This document shows, piece after piece, positions 1 through 7,392 of a stretch of 10,276 nt of DNA. The translations under genes and the position numbers were made by a program. The stretch's first letter is position 1; each line of letters opens with the position of its first letter. Source of the stretch: Candidatus Aminicenantota bacterium (GTDB lineage: Bacteria > Acidobacteriota > Aminicenantia > UBA2199). The notes beneath the pieces are model-generated. The model had not been told where the DNA came from, did not search any database, and saw only the letters and a list, made by a program, of their open reading frames with translations. The stretch covers positions 970,105 through 980,380 of the forward strand of contig CP070627.1 of NCBI GenBank assembly GCA_020355945.1, read 5' to 3'.

Positions 1-1
1 A

Positions 2-1888
2 GTTAACCCGGACCTGGCCAAAGAGTGGCATCCCAAAAAAAACAAGAACTTAAAACCTGTGAATATTACTCCCGGGTCCAGTAAAAAGGTATGGTGGTTG
101 TGTAAATACAGTCATGAGTGGCAGGCACCGGTTTTATCCAGGAAAAACGGCAGCGGCTGCCCCATATGTAGGAAGAAAATTCATGCCACCCCCGGGTATA
201 ACCTGGCTGTAGTTAACCCGGACCTGGCTAAAGAGTGGCATCCCACCAGGAATAACAATTTAAAACCCGAAGATGTAATACCAAAATCCCCTAAAAAAGT
301 ATGGTGGCTGTGCAAATACGCTCATGAGTGGCAGTGGTCGGTTTTTGGTCGAAACAAGGGCAGCGGATGCCCTAAGTGTACAAGAAATAGGGCCACTCCC
401 CAATATAACCTGGCGGTCATCAACCCGGGATTGGCAAAAGAGTGGAATCCCGGCAAAAATGGTGCTTTAACACCGGAAAATGTTACCCCCAGCTCCAGGC
501 AAAAAGTATGGTGGCTGTGTAAAGCGGGTCATGAGTGGCAGGCTGCGATTTACGATCGACACCGGGGCTCCGGCTGCAATGTGTGCAGCAGAAAAGGTGT
601 AGAAAAAGGATATATCAGGAAAAGCCTTGTGACTCCTCAATATAACCTGGCTGTAGTCAACCCGGACCTGGCTAAAGAGTGGCATCCCACAAAAAACCGG
701 GATTTAAAACCTGAAAATATTACCCCGGGTTCCAAGAAAGAAGTGTGGTGGCAGTGCAAAAACGGTCATGAGTGGAAGACCGCTGTTATAAGACGAAAAA
801 AATACGGCTGCTTGAAGTGTTATCTAAATAAAGCTACCCCCGAGTATAACCTGGCAGTGGTTAAACCGAAATTGGTAAAAGAATGGCATCCCGTTAAAAA
901 CAAAGGTTTATCACCCGCGAAAATTACTCCCGGTTCAAGTAAAAAAGTATGGTGGCTGTGTGAAGAAGGGCATGAGTGGATAGCTTCCGTTAGCGATCGC
1001 AATAGGGGCTCCGGATGCCCCGAATGCAGTCGCACCCGGAAAAGAGTTACACCCGAACATAACCTGGCTGTAAAGAACCCGGCACTGGCAAAAGAGTGGA
1101 ACCTCGAAAAAAACGGTCGCCTCACCCCTGGAAAAGTCGCTCCCAATTCAAATAAAAAAGTATGGTGGATTTGTGATAAAGGGCATGAATGGAAAGCCTC
1201 CATCGGCACACGAAATAAAGGCCGCGGCTGCCCCTGGTGTGGGAAAAGACTCCCCTCTCCCGAGTATAACTTTGCTGTTGTCAATCCGGCAGCAGCTCAA
1301 GAATGGCATCCTGTCAAAAATAAAGATCTATCTCCCAGGGATGTGACTCCCGGTTCCACCAGGAAAGTGTGGTGGCGGTGTAAAAACGGTCACGAATGGA
1401 TGGCAAAAGTCACCGACCGAAATAGGAAGAGTGGTTGTCCTATATGTTACCGGAACTTTGCCACACCCGAAAATAACCTGGCCCTGGTCAACCCGGACCT
1501 GGCTAAAGAATGGCATACTATAAAAAACAATGATTTAACACCGGCAAAGGTTACCCCGGGTTCCAGCAAAAGGGTATGGTGGCAATGTAAAAAGGGTCAT
1601 GAATGGGAAGCGCAGGTGGCGGCCCGTCATTTAGGTCACGGCTGCCCTTACTGTAAAAACAGGAAAGTCTCGGCTGACAACAACCTGGCGGTTGTCAACC
1701 CTGAATTGGCCAAAGAGTGGCATCCCACAAAGAACGGTGATTTAACTCCTGAAAAGGTTATTGCCGGGGGCACTAAACGAGTATGGTGGCAGTGTAAGAA
1801 CGGTCACGAATGGATGGCGCGTTTATTCCTGCGAAATAAAGGCACTGCCTGCCCGGTGTGCAGTCGCCTGAATAGAAATCAGCGCCGG
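2..1888 (+). repeat. Array of nine ~200-bp coding repeats
   Basis: Unit boundaries from the translated register are: partial unit 2-184, then 185-391, 392-631, 632-832, 833-1048, 1049-1252, 1253-1459, 1460-1666 and 1667-1888. Most units are 201-216 bp; one is 240 bp because of an insertion, and the last carries a short basic tail (RLNRNQRR). DNA identity is uneven: 197-246 and 641-690 match at 49 of 50 bases, and 2-35 differs from 212-245 at one base, while other parts of the same units have diverged widely. Such patchiness suggests recombination between units. Confidence 0.9.
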
Positions 1889-1891
1889 TAG
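2..1891 (+). CDS. Tandem zinc-ribbon (DUF4379-type) repeat protein, 5' end outside window
   Basis: The frame is open from base 2 to the TAG at 1889-1891, so the gene is partial at its N-terminus; the GTG at 59 lies inside a repeat and is not the start. The visible 629 residues are one partial and eight complete repeats of about 67-80 residues. Each carries NLAVVNPxLAKEW, then a KxVWWxC-x3-HEW segment, then GCPxC. The C, H, C, C set is kept in all nine units and would bind one zinc each. This matches the Pfam 'probable zinc-ribbon' family DUF4379 as I remember it, known in bacteria and large DNA viruses and sometimes attached to nuclease-like domains. No catalytic domain is visible; one could lie upstream. 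The third complete... repeat region at 392-631 has an insertion of about 11 residues (VEKGYIRKSLV). There is no signal peptide in view. Nucleic-acid or protein binding is inferred from the fold class only. Confidence 0.85.
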   Translation, partial: VNPDLAKEWHPKKNKNLKPVNITPGSSKKVWWLCKYSHEWQAPVLSRKNGSGCPICRKKIHATPGYNLAVVNPDLAKEWHPTRNNNLKPEDVIPKSPKKVWWLCKYAHEWQWSVFGRNKGSGCPKCTRNRATPQYNLAVINPGLAKEWNPGKNGALTPENVTPSSRQKVWWLCKAGHEWQAAIYDRHRGSGCNVCSRKGVEKGYIRKSLVTPQYNLAVVNPDLAKEWHPTKNRDLKPENITPGSKKEVWWQCKNGHEWKTAVIRRKKYGCLKCYLNKATPEYNLAVVKPKLVKEWHPVKNKGLSPAKITPGSSKKVWWLCEEGHEWIASVSDRNRGSGCPECSRTRKRVTPEHNLAVKNPALAKEWNLEKNGRLTPGKVAPNSNKKVWWICDKGHEWKASIGTRNKGRGCPWCGKRLPSPEYNFAVVNPAAAQEWHPVKNKDLSPRDVTPGSTRKVWWRCKNGHEWMAKVTDRNRKSGCPICYRNFATPENNLALVNPDLAKEWHTIKNNDLTPAKVTPGSSKRVWWQCKKGHEWEAQVAARHLGHGCPYCKNRKVSADNNLAVVNPELAKEWHPTKNGDLTPEKVIAGGTKRVWWQCKNGHEWMARLFLRNKGTACPVCSRLNRNQRR

Positions 1892-2006
1892 AGTCGGGGA
1901 CGGTGGGTGTGAAGGTGTGATTTTTTTGACTGCCAACTTATTTCCCTTGAAATATTGATTTCTTTTTTTAAAAATACCTTCTTGACAGAAAATAAGAGGA
2001 GGCGTC

Positions 2007-4715
2007 ATGAAAAGATTAATTTCAATTGCGGTATTGTTTGGATTGTTGGCAGCGGGCACCGGGATGTTGGTTACCAGTCACCTCCGGGCCCAGGATGTTA
2101 AAAAATGTTGGTGCCGCATTCATGGAAAAGTGGTTTATATTAATGCCAGGGAATGTTTAAGAAAAGGCGGTCAATGCTTCAGGACCAGGAAAGCAGCGCT
2201 AGAGTCGTCGAGACCTCTCACTCAAAAAACAGGCTGGTGCTGTGTTGACGGAAAAGTGGTGCATATCCCGCCTGAAGAATGTAAACAAAAAGGGGGACGA
2301 TTCTTTAAATTTCGTCAAAAAGCATTAGAGTTTTGCCGCAGCAAACCGGATGTTTCCAGACCTGGCTTGTTTTTTGCCTGGTCAATGGCCACCCCGAAAT
2401 ATCCCAGACCCGGGCAAAAGGTTACCATAACAGGATCACTGGCCGGCGGTGACGAACGTACCGAAATAAGTGCCACCTTAATCAAAAAAAGAAAAATCCA
2501 TAAAGAAAATGAACCCAAATATAAAAGAAACTTAAAATCCCGGGATATACCTCCAAAAAGACTTCCCGTTACCATATCAAAACACGGGATCTTTAAAACA
2601 GGATTTATACCAGGATCAATCGGTACATATGTGGTATCTTTCCGTACGCAAAAGGCAGGGAATTACAGGGTAAAGGATATGGAAATCACTGTATCTAACA
2701 GTGGTATTCCGGGATATAACTTTGATCCCGGCAGTACCCCGGATATCCCGGATACACCAACGGTGGATCCCCTTGAACCGGATTCATTTTGTGTTGAGCC
2801 TCCTTTTAATTCACCCTATCCTGATGATGAATTACTTTCGGTTCAATTTAAAGATATGCTGACAGAAGTGGTAAAAATATTCTTAAATAAATACCTGGAA
2901 AAAGGTCGAAATGGAGAATTAGCCATCAATCCTGATGTATTTAGTAATTCTCTCCATCAATTTAATTCAGCCAGTGAGTTGGGAGATTTTTTTGGTTTTG
3001 AAATCCCTGATGAACTTTTTAGCTTTAATTTTGATTTACCTTCGCTCATCTGTTTGACGGGAGAGGTAGAAGATTGTGGGGATGAGCAGGTTACGGATGC
3101 CGGTTTAAAAATTCATATTCCTGCCGCTGAATTTCAAATCAACTGGGAGGATTTTATTGATAGTACACAGGTTGAAGTCATGGATAACGATCCCAATTTC
3201 AAAATAAAGTTTTCCATGAACGCCGCGTTAACAGCCCGGGCCACCTTTAGAGTAGAAGGAACCGGGAACCAGGCAGACCCGTTATATCAATTGCTCTTTC
3301 CCAATCCGGCTAAACAATATTTTGATATTCCCTTTGAAATAACGTCTATTGCCGCGCAAGTAGAGGGTACTGCCTCCATCACGCCAAACGGTCAATTCCA
3401 GGATATTACGGTTAGTGTGGTTCCCACAGGTACTGAGCCCTGGGAGTTGGATGAAATCGAACAGGTATTTTCCAATGCTCTGACTGTGATAGAAACATGG
3501 ATAGTAGGTGTGATGGCCCAATTGGCCACGGCTCAGCCGCCGCCGCCATATACTGCGGCAAATAATATTTACGCTCTATTAAGTGCTATTCCTGTTGTGG
3601 GTCCTGTTATTTGCGCAGCCCTTCCTGTGGCTATGCCGGTGGTGGGGACCATCTTATGGCAAGGAACATGCCCGTTGAACCCGAATAATACCGACTGCCG
3701 GCAAATGATCGATTTTGAAAATACAACCCTTGATTTTAATACAATTACCTATTATGGATTCAGACATATTGCCTTAAGTTATGCTACTTCATTGTTTCAA
3801 GACCAGGTGAACAGCCTGTTTGAAAATTTAGACCTGACTGAATTTCTAACCATGATCCCGATTAGTGAAAGTGGTGCCAATTACTCTCTATTATTAGGCC
3901 CTAAGAGAATGAACGCCAAATATCCCTCCAACGACTATCATACCCTGGGCGGCATGGCAGAAATTGAGGTTAACATACCAGGGGGTAATCCTTCATGCCT
4001 GGTGGGTAATCCACCAACAACCGCACCGAATTTTCCCTCGGATTATTTAAGTAATCCCGAAGCTTTTTATCCCCCCTGGACCTATTCCATCCCGGGTTGG
4101 CATGTCTCTGTCAATATTCATCAAAACCTTTTCCAGGACTTGTTGAACCGGATAGCAGAAACAGGACAGTTTTGCCGGAGTGTCAATGGCTCGTTGCTGG
4201 GATACCAATATGCCCTTAGGGTAGAGGAAGCTGCTTATCCGCAAATAACATTAAACACGACTCCCTATGCCGTACCGATAACGGATAATACCACCATCAC
4301 AATCGGGACCATCCAATTCGAGCGAACTGGCGGGCCGGGTTTGAAATTGGAATTAGTGGTGAATAAAAGTACAACAATAACCGTTGAGTTGGACCTGAGG
4401 ACTGATTTTAATGTCACTTTTAAAAATGAAAAAATGGGTTTTAGTTTTACGGATTTTGAGGCAGCCAATGTAACCATTAATGGCGTTACTTTTGCCGGTG
4501 CCCCGAGATTATATTCCGCTGTTACAGGGATGATCAATCAATTTTTAGCATCATTAACATTTGATAACCAGGCGTTGGGTTTTGATGGGGTGACACTTCC
4601 GTTTAAAGGTTATTGTTTGAAATTAACAGGCTATGGTGCCTGGGAGTATTGTGAGGTACCGGATCGGGCCATGGGAATAATGATTGAATTCGATGAAAAT
4701 GAATGTCCCAATTAG
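2007..4715 (+). CDS. Exported 902-aa protein: two Cys-rich modules, beta-sandwich-like domain, possible TULIP-like C-terminal region
   Basis: The ATG has a strong SD (AGGAGG at 1997-2002, 4 nt spacing). Residues 1-29 form a signal peptide (KR, hydrophobic core, cleavage near LRAQ-D), so the product is exported. Residues 34-66 and 77-110 are two copies of a small module: W-C-x2/3-G-K-V-V-x-I-x3-E-C-x2-K-G-G-x2-F-x5-A-L-E. Residues about 121-232 look like an Ig-like beta-sandwich (RPGQKVTITGS; GTYVVSFRTQKAGNY). A Pro/Asp linker (about 233-268) follows. The remaining ~630 residues alternate amphipathic strands with helices. HVSVNIHQNLFQDLLNRIAETG at 699-720 recalls the conserved helix of the second BPI/LBP (TULIP) domain, and 368-420 recalls a TULIP strand block. 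A very hydrophobic Ala/Pro/Val/Gly stretch lies at 519-551. The TULIP assignment is inference; a lipid or hydrophobic ligand would follow from it. The gene lies 115 bp after the zinc-ribbon gene with no clear promoter. Confidence 0.85.
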   Translation: MKRLISIAVLFGLLAAGTGMLVTSHLRAQDVKKCWCRIHGKVVYINARECLRKGGQCFRTRKAALESSRPLTQKTGWCCVDGKVVHIPPEECKQKGGRFFKFRQKALEFCRSKPDVSRPGLFFAWSMATPKYPRPGQKVTITGSLAGGDERTEISATLIKKRKIHKENEPKYKRNLKSRDIPPKRLPVTISKHGIFKTGFIPGSIGTYVVSFRTQKAGNYRVKDMEITVSNSGIPGYNFDPGSTPDIPDTPTVDPLEPDSFCVEPPFNSPYPDDELLSVQFKDMLTEVVKIFLNKYLEKGRNGELAINPDVFSNSLHQFNSASELGDFFGFEIPDELFSFNFDLPSLICLTGEVEDCGDEQVTDAGLKIHIPAAEFQINWEDFIDSTQVEVMDNDPNFKIKFSMNAALTARATFRVEGTGNQADPLYQLLFPNPAKQYFDIPFEITSIAAQVEGTASITPNGQFQDITVSVVPTGTEPWELDEIEQVFSNALTVIETWIVGVMAQLATAQPPPPYTAANNIYALLSAIPVVGPVICAALPVAMPVVGTILWQGTCPLNPNNTDCRQMIDFENTTLDFNTITYYGFRHIALSYATSLFQDQVNSLFENLDLTEFLTMIPISESGANYSLLLGPKRMNAKYPSNDYHTLGGMAEIEVNIPGGNPSCLVGNPPTTAPNFPSDYLSNPEAFYPPWTYSIPGWHVSVNIHQNLFQDLLNRIAETGQFCRSVNGSLLGYQYALRVEEAAYPQITLNTTPYAVPITDNTTITIGTIQFERTGGPGLKLELVVNKSTTITVELDLRTDFNVTFKNEKMGFSFTDFEAANVTINGVTFAGAPRLYSAVTGMINQFLASLTFDNQALGFDGVTLPFKGYCLKLTGYGAWEYCEVPDRAMGIMIEFDENECPN

Positions 4716-4736
4716 ACCCCTTATAGGTTACCCAAC

Positions 4737-4765
4737 AAAAAAATTACAAATGGCGAAGCGCCTTT
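4737..4765 (-). terminator. Probable Rho-independent terminator of the symporter operon
   Basis: On the minus strand the last codons of the 176-aa gene form a hairpin: AAAGGCG, loop CTT, CGCC-A-TTT (4748-4765; 7 bp with one bulged A). Four bases later comes a run of seven T (plus-strand A run 4737-4743). The hairpin overlaps the stop codon region. It sits in the 28-bp gap between convergent genes, where an end of transcription is expected. The GC core is only 4 bp, so strength is uncertain. Confidence 0.5.
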
Positions 4766-5274
4766 AAAAAAACTTTACGCATCCTTACCCCCTGGACTTC
4801 ACCGGAAACCGCATCCATTATCTTGAAATCATACCCCTTTCCTCGTTGAAAATACCCCACCCAAAAGGGATAAAAAATCCGTTTACCTTCACTGATTTCA
4901 CCTATCTCGAATTTCTGCTTTAACCTGAGCCTGTGTTCCAATTGCAGCCATTTGTATTTATCCGCGGCCCTGGGCTGCGCCTCTGCCGGGGATAAAACAA
5001 ACGGACAAACCGGATAGTCCACACTGTTCTTGAACTTCAAACTCTCCCTGAAGAAAAATAAATTGTCCCCTAACAAACCATCCAGGGAGATTTTCACTTT
5101 CCGCTCGCTGTCCTCACTGCCACTTATCACCTCGAACAAATAAAAAGGCAAATAAATCAACTCCACTCGTTTGAGAGGAACCGGTTTCTTTTTCCCAAAC
5201 TTAGATAGAAAAGATTTCCGCTGTGAAAAGATGTTTTCAGCTTCTTCTTTTGATATTCCCGGTGTTACGTACAT
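4744..5274 (-). CDS. Conserved-looking 176-aa soluble protein, unknown function, last gene of symporter operon
   Basis: I do not recognise a named family. The protein has no signal peptide or membrane helix and is basic (KKK and RMRK patches). Two segments resemble each other: residues about 38-67 (VELIYLPFYLFEV then RKVKISLDGLLG) and about 131-170 (RIFYPFWVGYFQ then YDFKIMDAVSGEVQG). Both follow [IF]Y-x-PF[YW], a short gap, then K-I-x-[LM]-D-x(2-3)-G, suggesting a duplicated beta-hairpin module. The second copy resembles the 'PFW...Y...D..sG.v.G' strands seen in some bacterial zinc-ribbon accessory proteins, though no Cys pair is present here. The start is the ATG whose next residues are YVTPGISKEEA. 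It overlaps the end of the 90-aa gene by 38 nt and has only a weak SD (GAAAG), so translational coupling is likely. Function unknown; position suggests a role linked to the symporter complex. Confidence 0.75.
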   Translation of the reverse strand: MYVTPGISKEEAENIFSQRKSFLSKFGKKKPVPLKRVELIYLPFYLFEVISGSEDSERKVKISLDGLLGDNLFFFRESLKFKNSVDYPVCPFVLSPAEAQPRAADKYKWLQLEHRLRLKQKFEIGEISEGKRIFYPFWVGYFQRGKGYDFKIMDAVSGEVQGVRMRKVFLKALRHL

Positions 5275-5509
5275 TTTGCTTTCTTTTGTTGATTTTGGCT
5301 TTTAGAATGGAAAGGATGCCGGCCCCTAGCAACAGTAGCCCGGCAATAATATTGGTGACTATCCCTCGAACCAGGGGAACCTGTTCGGTGGATTTCACAA
5401 AAAAAGTGGAACCCAAAACAATCATGCCAAACACCAACCAAAATATACCCATAATTTGCAAGGGCTCAAATTTCTTTTCAGGTTCTATAGTCTGTTTATC
5501 AGAATTCAT
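5237..5509 (-). CDS. Small two-helix membrane protein (90 aa)
   Basis: The ATG at 5509 is preceded by AAGGAG (plus-strand 5516-5521) with 6-nt spacing. The protein has a charged N-terminus (MNSDKQTIEPEKKFEP), a first membrane segment at about 19-38 (IMGIFWLVFGMIVLGSTFFV), a short loop (KSTEQVPLVR), a second at about 49-70 (GIVTNIIAGLLLLGAGILSI) and a strongly basic tail (KAKINKRKQNVRNTGNIKRRS). By the positive-inside rule both ends should be cytoplasmic. No family is recognised. It follows the 67-aa gene after an 84-bp gap that holds a large palindrome, and its 3' end overlaps the 176-aa gene. It may be an accessory or assembly factor for the upstream symporter; that is inference from gene order only. 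Confidence 0.7.
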   Translation of the reverse strand: MNSDKQTIEPEKKFEPLQIMGIFWLVFGMIVLGSTFFVKSTEQVPLVRGIVTNIIAGLLLLGAGILSILKAKINKRKQNVRNTGNIKRRS

Positions 5510-5528
5510 TTCTTGCTCCTTGTTTCTT

Positions 5529-5590
5529 GCCTCCGGCGGCCAGGGGGCTCTTTTTGAAAAAACCGCCCCCTGGACCCCTACAAAAACTTT
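5529..5590. repeat. REP-like palindromic element inside the operon
   Basis: CCAGGGGGC (5540-5548) and GCCCCCTGG (5565-5573) are perfect 9-bp inverted arms. Between them T5551-T5554 can pair with A5559-A5562, giving a long hairpin with a 2x2 internal loop and a 4-nt tip. Flanks read GCCTCCGGCGG on the left and ACCCCTACAAAAACTTTT on the right. This closely recalls a dispersed palindrome I know from several bacterial genomes (for example Desulfovibrio), with a TTTTTGAAAAA centre, G/C-run arms and a CTCCGGCGG flank. It fills the gap between the 67-aa and 90-aa genes. In the transcript it could stabilise the upstream message or lower downstream expression. It has no T run after the stem, so it is not a standard terminator. 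Confidence 0.6.
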
Positions 5591-5593
5591 TGA

Positions 5594-5797
5594 TTAAAAG
5601 CTCAAATAAATAATAATTTGCAGTCCTAACAGCACTGTAGTCCATATTCTCAAATCCCGCCACCACCGCTGATCCGGCGCATCTTTAAAGATATACTTTT
5701 TCGGACGAAACCAGGCCCAGATAACGATACCGACAAATAAAACCACGGCAGTAATTTTTCCCCAAAATAAAGGAATACTCTTCAGCCATTCGTACAT
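5594..5797 (-). CDS. Small two-helix membrane protein (67 aa), probable symporter accessory subunit
   Basis: The ATG at 5797 has a near-perfect SD, AGGAGGT (plus-strand 5803-5809), which overlaps the symporter's TAG stop (5808-5810), so the two genes are tightly coupled with a 10-nt gap. The product has two membrane segments, about 13-30 (GKITAVVLFVGIVIWAWF) and 51-66 (IWTTVLLGLQIIIYLSF), joined by a polar, conserved-looking loop (RPKKYIFKDAPDQRWWRDLR). Several SSS-family transporters are known to have small two-helix partner proteins encoded next to them, so an accessory subunit or stability factor for the symporter is the best reading. I do not recognise the exact family. The basic/aromatic loop is the part most likely to touch a partner. 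Confidence 0.8.
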   Translation of the reverse strand: MYEWLKSIPLFWGKITAVVLFVGIVIWAWFRPKKYIFKDAPDQRWWRDLRIWTTVLLGLQIIIYLSF

Positions 5798-5807
5798 TTT
5801 CCACCTC

Positions 5808-7322
5808 CTATTTCATTTCCGCTCTTTTTTTCAGGGCATCCTGGATGCTTTTATCCCTGATCACCAGGCCGTACACCAGGCCTTCCAGTTTTTCAATGGG
5901 GTCCGGTTTGGTCAGCAAGCTCACAATAACAGTTATCAGCAAAGCCCCCACAAAAGACCACCAGGCAATATAGAGGAAACTCCACTTTACAAAAAGGAAA
6001 AGAGAAGCTGAGATACTCACTCCTCCTAAGAGTCCGAACAAGCCACCCCATTGATTGGCCCGTTTCCAGTATATGCCCAGGAGTGTAATAGCAAAAGTAG
6101 GACCCTGGAAAATGGACAGCAGTGTTTGCATGGCTACATAAATACCCGGGAATTTTTTAGTCACTGGAGCAAAAAGAATCGCCCAGATGACAAATGCTAA
6201 TGTCAATATCCGACCTACTTTCAGGTAATGTTTGTCTGAGGCTTTTTTAACAAGAAACCGCTGATAGATGTCCCGGGTCCAGAGTGTGGCTGCTGAATTC
6301 AGGGTAGAGTCCACACTGGATATCAACGCTGCCATAAAAGCGGCAAACACCAATCCTGCCAATCCTGTGGGCAAGAGATTTTTAATCAGCCAGGGGAATG
6401 CTTTGTCCATGTCAGGTCCCGCCAGGTGAGGATTGAGAGCCAGGGCCAGTAATCCCGGCAGTACCACCAGTACCGGGATAAACATTTTGGGAAAAGCGGC
6501 AAACATCATGCCTGCCTTGGCGTCCCATTCGCTTCGTGCCCCTAGAGTTCGTTGGATAATGGCTTGATGGCAGCACCACCAGGCCGGGGACAGGACCAAT
6601 GCCAATCCAAAAATCATACCTAACCAGGGGTAGGTGGGGTTATCTAAAGGGAGAAATAGTTTAAAGTGCTGCGGATTGGTGGGCAAAATCTTATCCACTA
6701 AACCGGACCACCCGCCCACGGTCCACAGTCCCAAAACTGTTAGAGCCACGCCCCCGATAAACATCACTAAAAGTTGGACCACATCGGTCATGGCCACGGC
6801 GGCTAAACCACCGGTAATAGTATAAATTCCAACAATGACCGCGGTAACAATAAGGCTTAGTTCCACCGGGATACCCAGGTATTCGTTGAGCATGAGCCCG
6901 CTGGCCCAGAAAAAGACCCCCAATACACAGGCCAGGAATGAACCCCAGAGCACTGCTTCGATGACTCGAACCGCAATATTGTAACGTTTGCCTAGAAATT
7001 CAGGGACTGTATATACCCCAGCTTTCCAGTAGTAGGGAACAAAAAGCAAGGCTGAAAGAACAATGGCCGGGATAGCGCCGATCCATTCATAGTGGGCCTG
7101 GGCAATGCCGAACCGATAGGCGCCGCCAGCCGCACCCATGTAGTCATAGGCGCCGATATTGGTCCCGATAATAGACATGCTGATTACCCACCAGGGCAGC
7201 ATCTTGCCAGCCAGGAAGTAATCCTTTTCGGTTTTTACATATTTTTTAAAATAGAATCCAAAAATAGGAATCGCCACCAGGTAAGCGATAACAATAATTA
7301 AATCAATGCCGCCGATCTCCAT
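5808..7322 (-). CDS. Sodium/solute symporter, SSS family (SGLT-like), 504 aa
   Basis: An inner-membrane transporter driving solute uptake with sodium. About 13 hydrophobic segments span residues 6 to 470, with a cytoplasmic tail at 471-504. Family hallmarks are the broken TM1 (TNIGAYDYMG, 54-63), HYEW (77-80), GGLAAVAMTDVVQ (171-183, the SSS signature), HQAIIQRTLGARS (252-264), FPKMFIPVLVVLPG (277-290), SSVDST (335-340, the serine pair of the Na2 sodium site in vSGLT) and GIYWKRANQWGG (416-427). The pattern is closest to vSGLT as I remember it. In that comparison TM1 'SAEQ' reads 'GAYD' and 'NQYIIQ' reads 'HQAIIQ', so sugar contacts are not all kept and the substrate is uncertain. I chose the ATG at 7322 because GGAGG (7328-7332) lies 5 nt upstream; an in-frame GTG at 7352 would add ten residues without an SD. 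It leads a four-gene unit. Confidence 0.92.
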   Translation of the reverse strand: MEIGGIDLIIVIAYLVAIPIFGFYFKKYVKTEKDYFLAGKMLPWWVISMSIIGTNIGAYDYMGAAGGAYRFGIAQAHYEWIGAIPAIVLSALLFVPYYWKAGVYTVPEFLGKRYNIAVRVIEAVLWGSFLACVLGVFFWASGLMLNEYLGIPVELSLIVTAVIVGIYTITGGLAAVAMTDVVQLLVMFIGGVALTVLGLWTVGGWSGLVDKILPTNPQHFKLFLPLDNPTYPWLGMIFGLALVLSPAWWCCHQAIIQRTLGARSEWDAKAGMMFAAFPKMFIPVLVVLPGLLALALNPHLAGPDMDKAFPWLIKNLLPTGLAGLVFAAFMAALISSVDSTLNSAATLWTRDIYQRFLVKKASDKHYLKVGRILTLAFVIWAILFAPVTKKFPGIYVAMQTLLSIFQGPTFAITLLGIYWKRANQWGGLFGLLGGVSISASLFLFVKWSFLYIAWWSFVGALLITVIVSLLTKPDPIEKLEGLVYGLVIRDKSIQDALKKRAEMK

Positions 7323-7392
7323 ATGTGCCTCCGTTATTGATGGGCCCGCCACGGGCTGTTATTTGCGATCTATGAGTCATCTGAAGAATGAA

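Noticed and set aside
59..61. GTG as the start of the zinc-ribbon gene
   Set aside because: The frame continues to base 2 with clear repeat sequence (VNPDLAKEWHP), so the codon is an internal Val.
467..1516. Several minus-strand open frames within the zinc-ribbon gene
   Set aside because: They mirror the repeated coding sequence, have no SD and no protein-like features of their own.
2..1888. CRISPR-like or satellite repeat array
   Set aside because: The ~200-bp units are coding, in frame and variable, with no identical short repeats or spacers.
1982..1987. Perfect TTGACA as a -35 box for the 902-aa gene
   Set aside because: A -10 at normal spacing would fall on or after the ATG at 2007, so it cannot serve this start; no good -10 is there.
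5223..5597. Plus-strand 124-residue open frame with a hydrophobic N-terminus
   Set aside because: It is antisense to the 90-aa and 176-aa genes and its hydrophobicity reflects the complementary membrane-helix codons.
7323..7352. Upstream GTG start for the symporter
   Set aside because: The ATG at 7322 has GGAGG at 5 nt spacing and begins right before the first membrane segment; the GTG has no SD.
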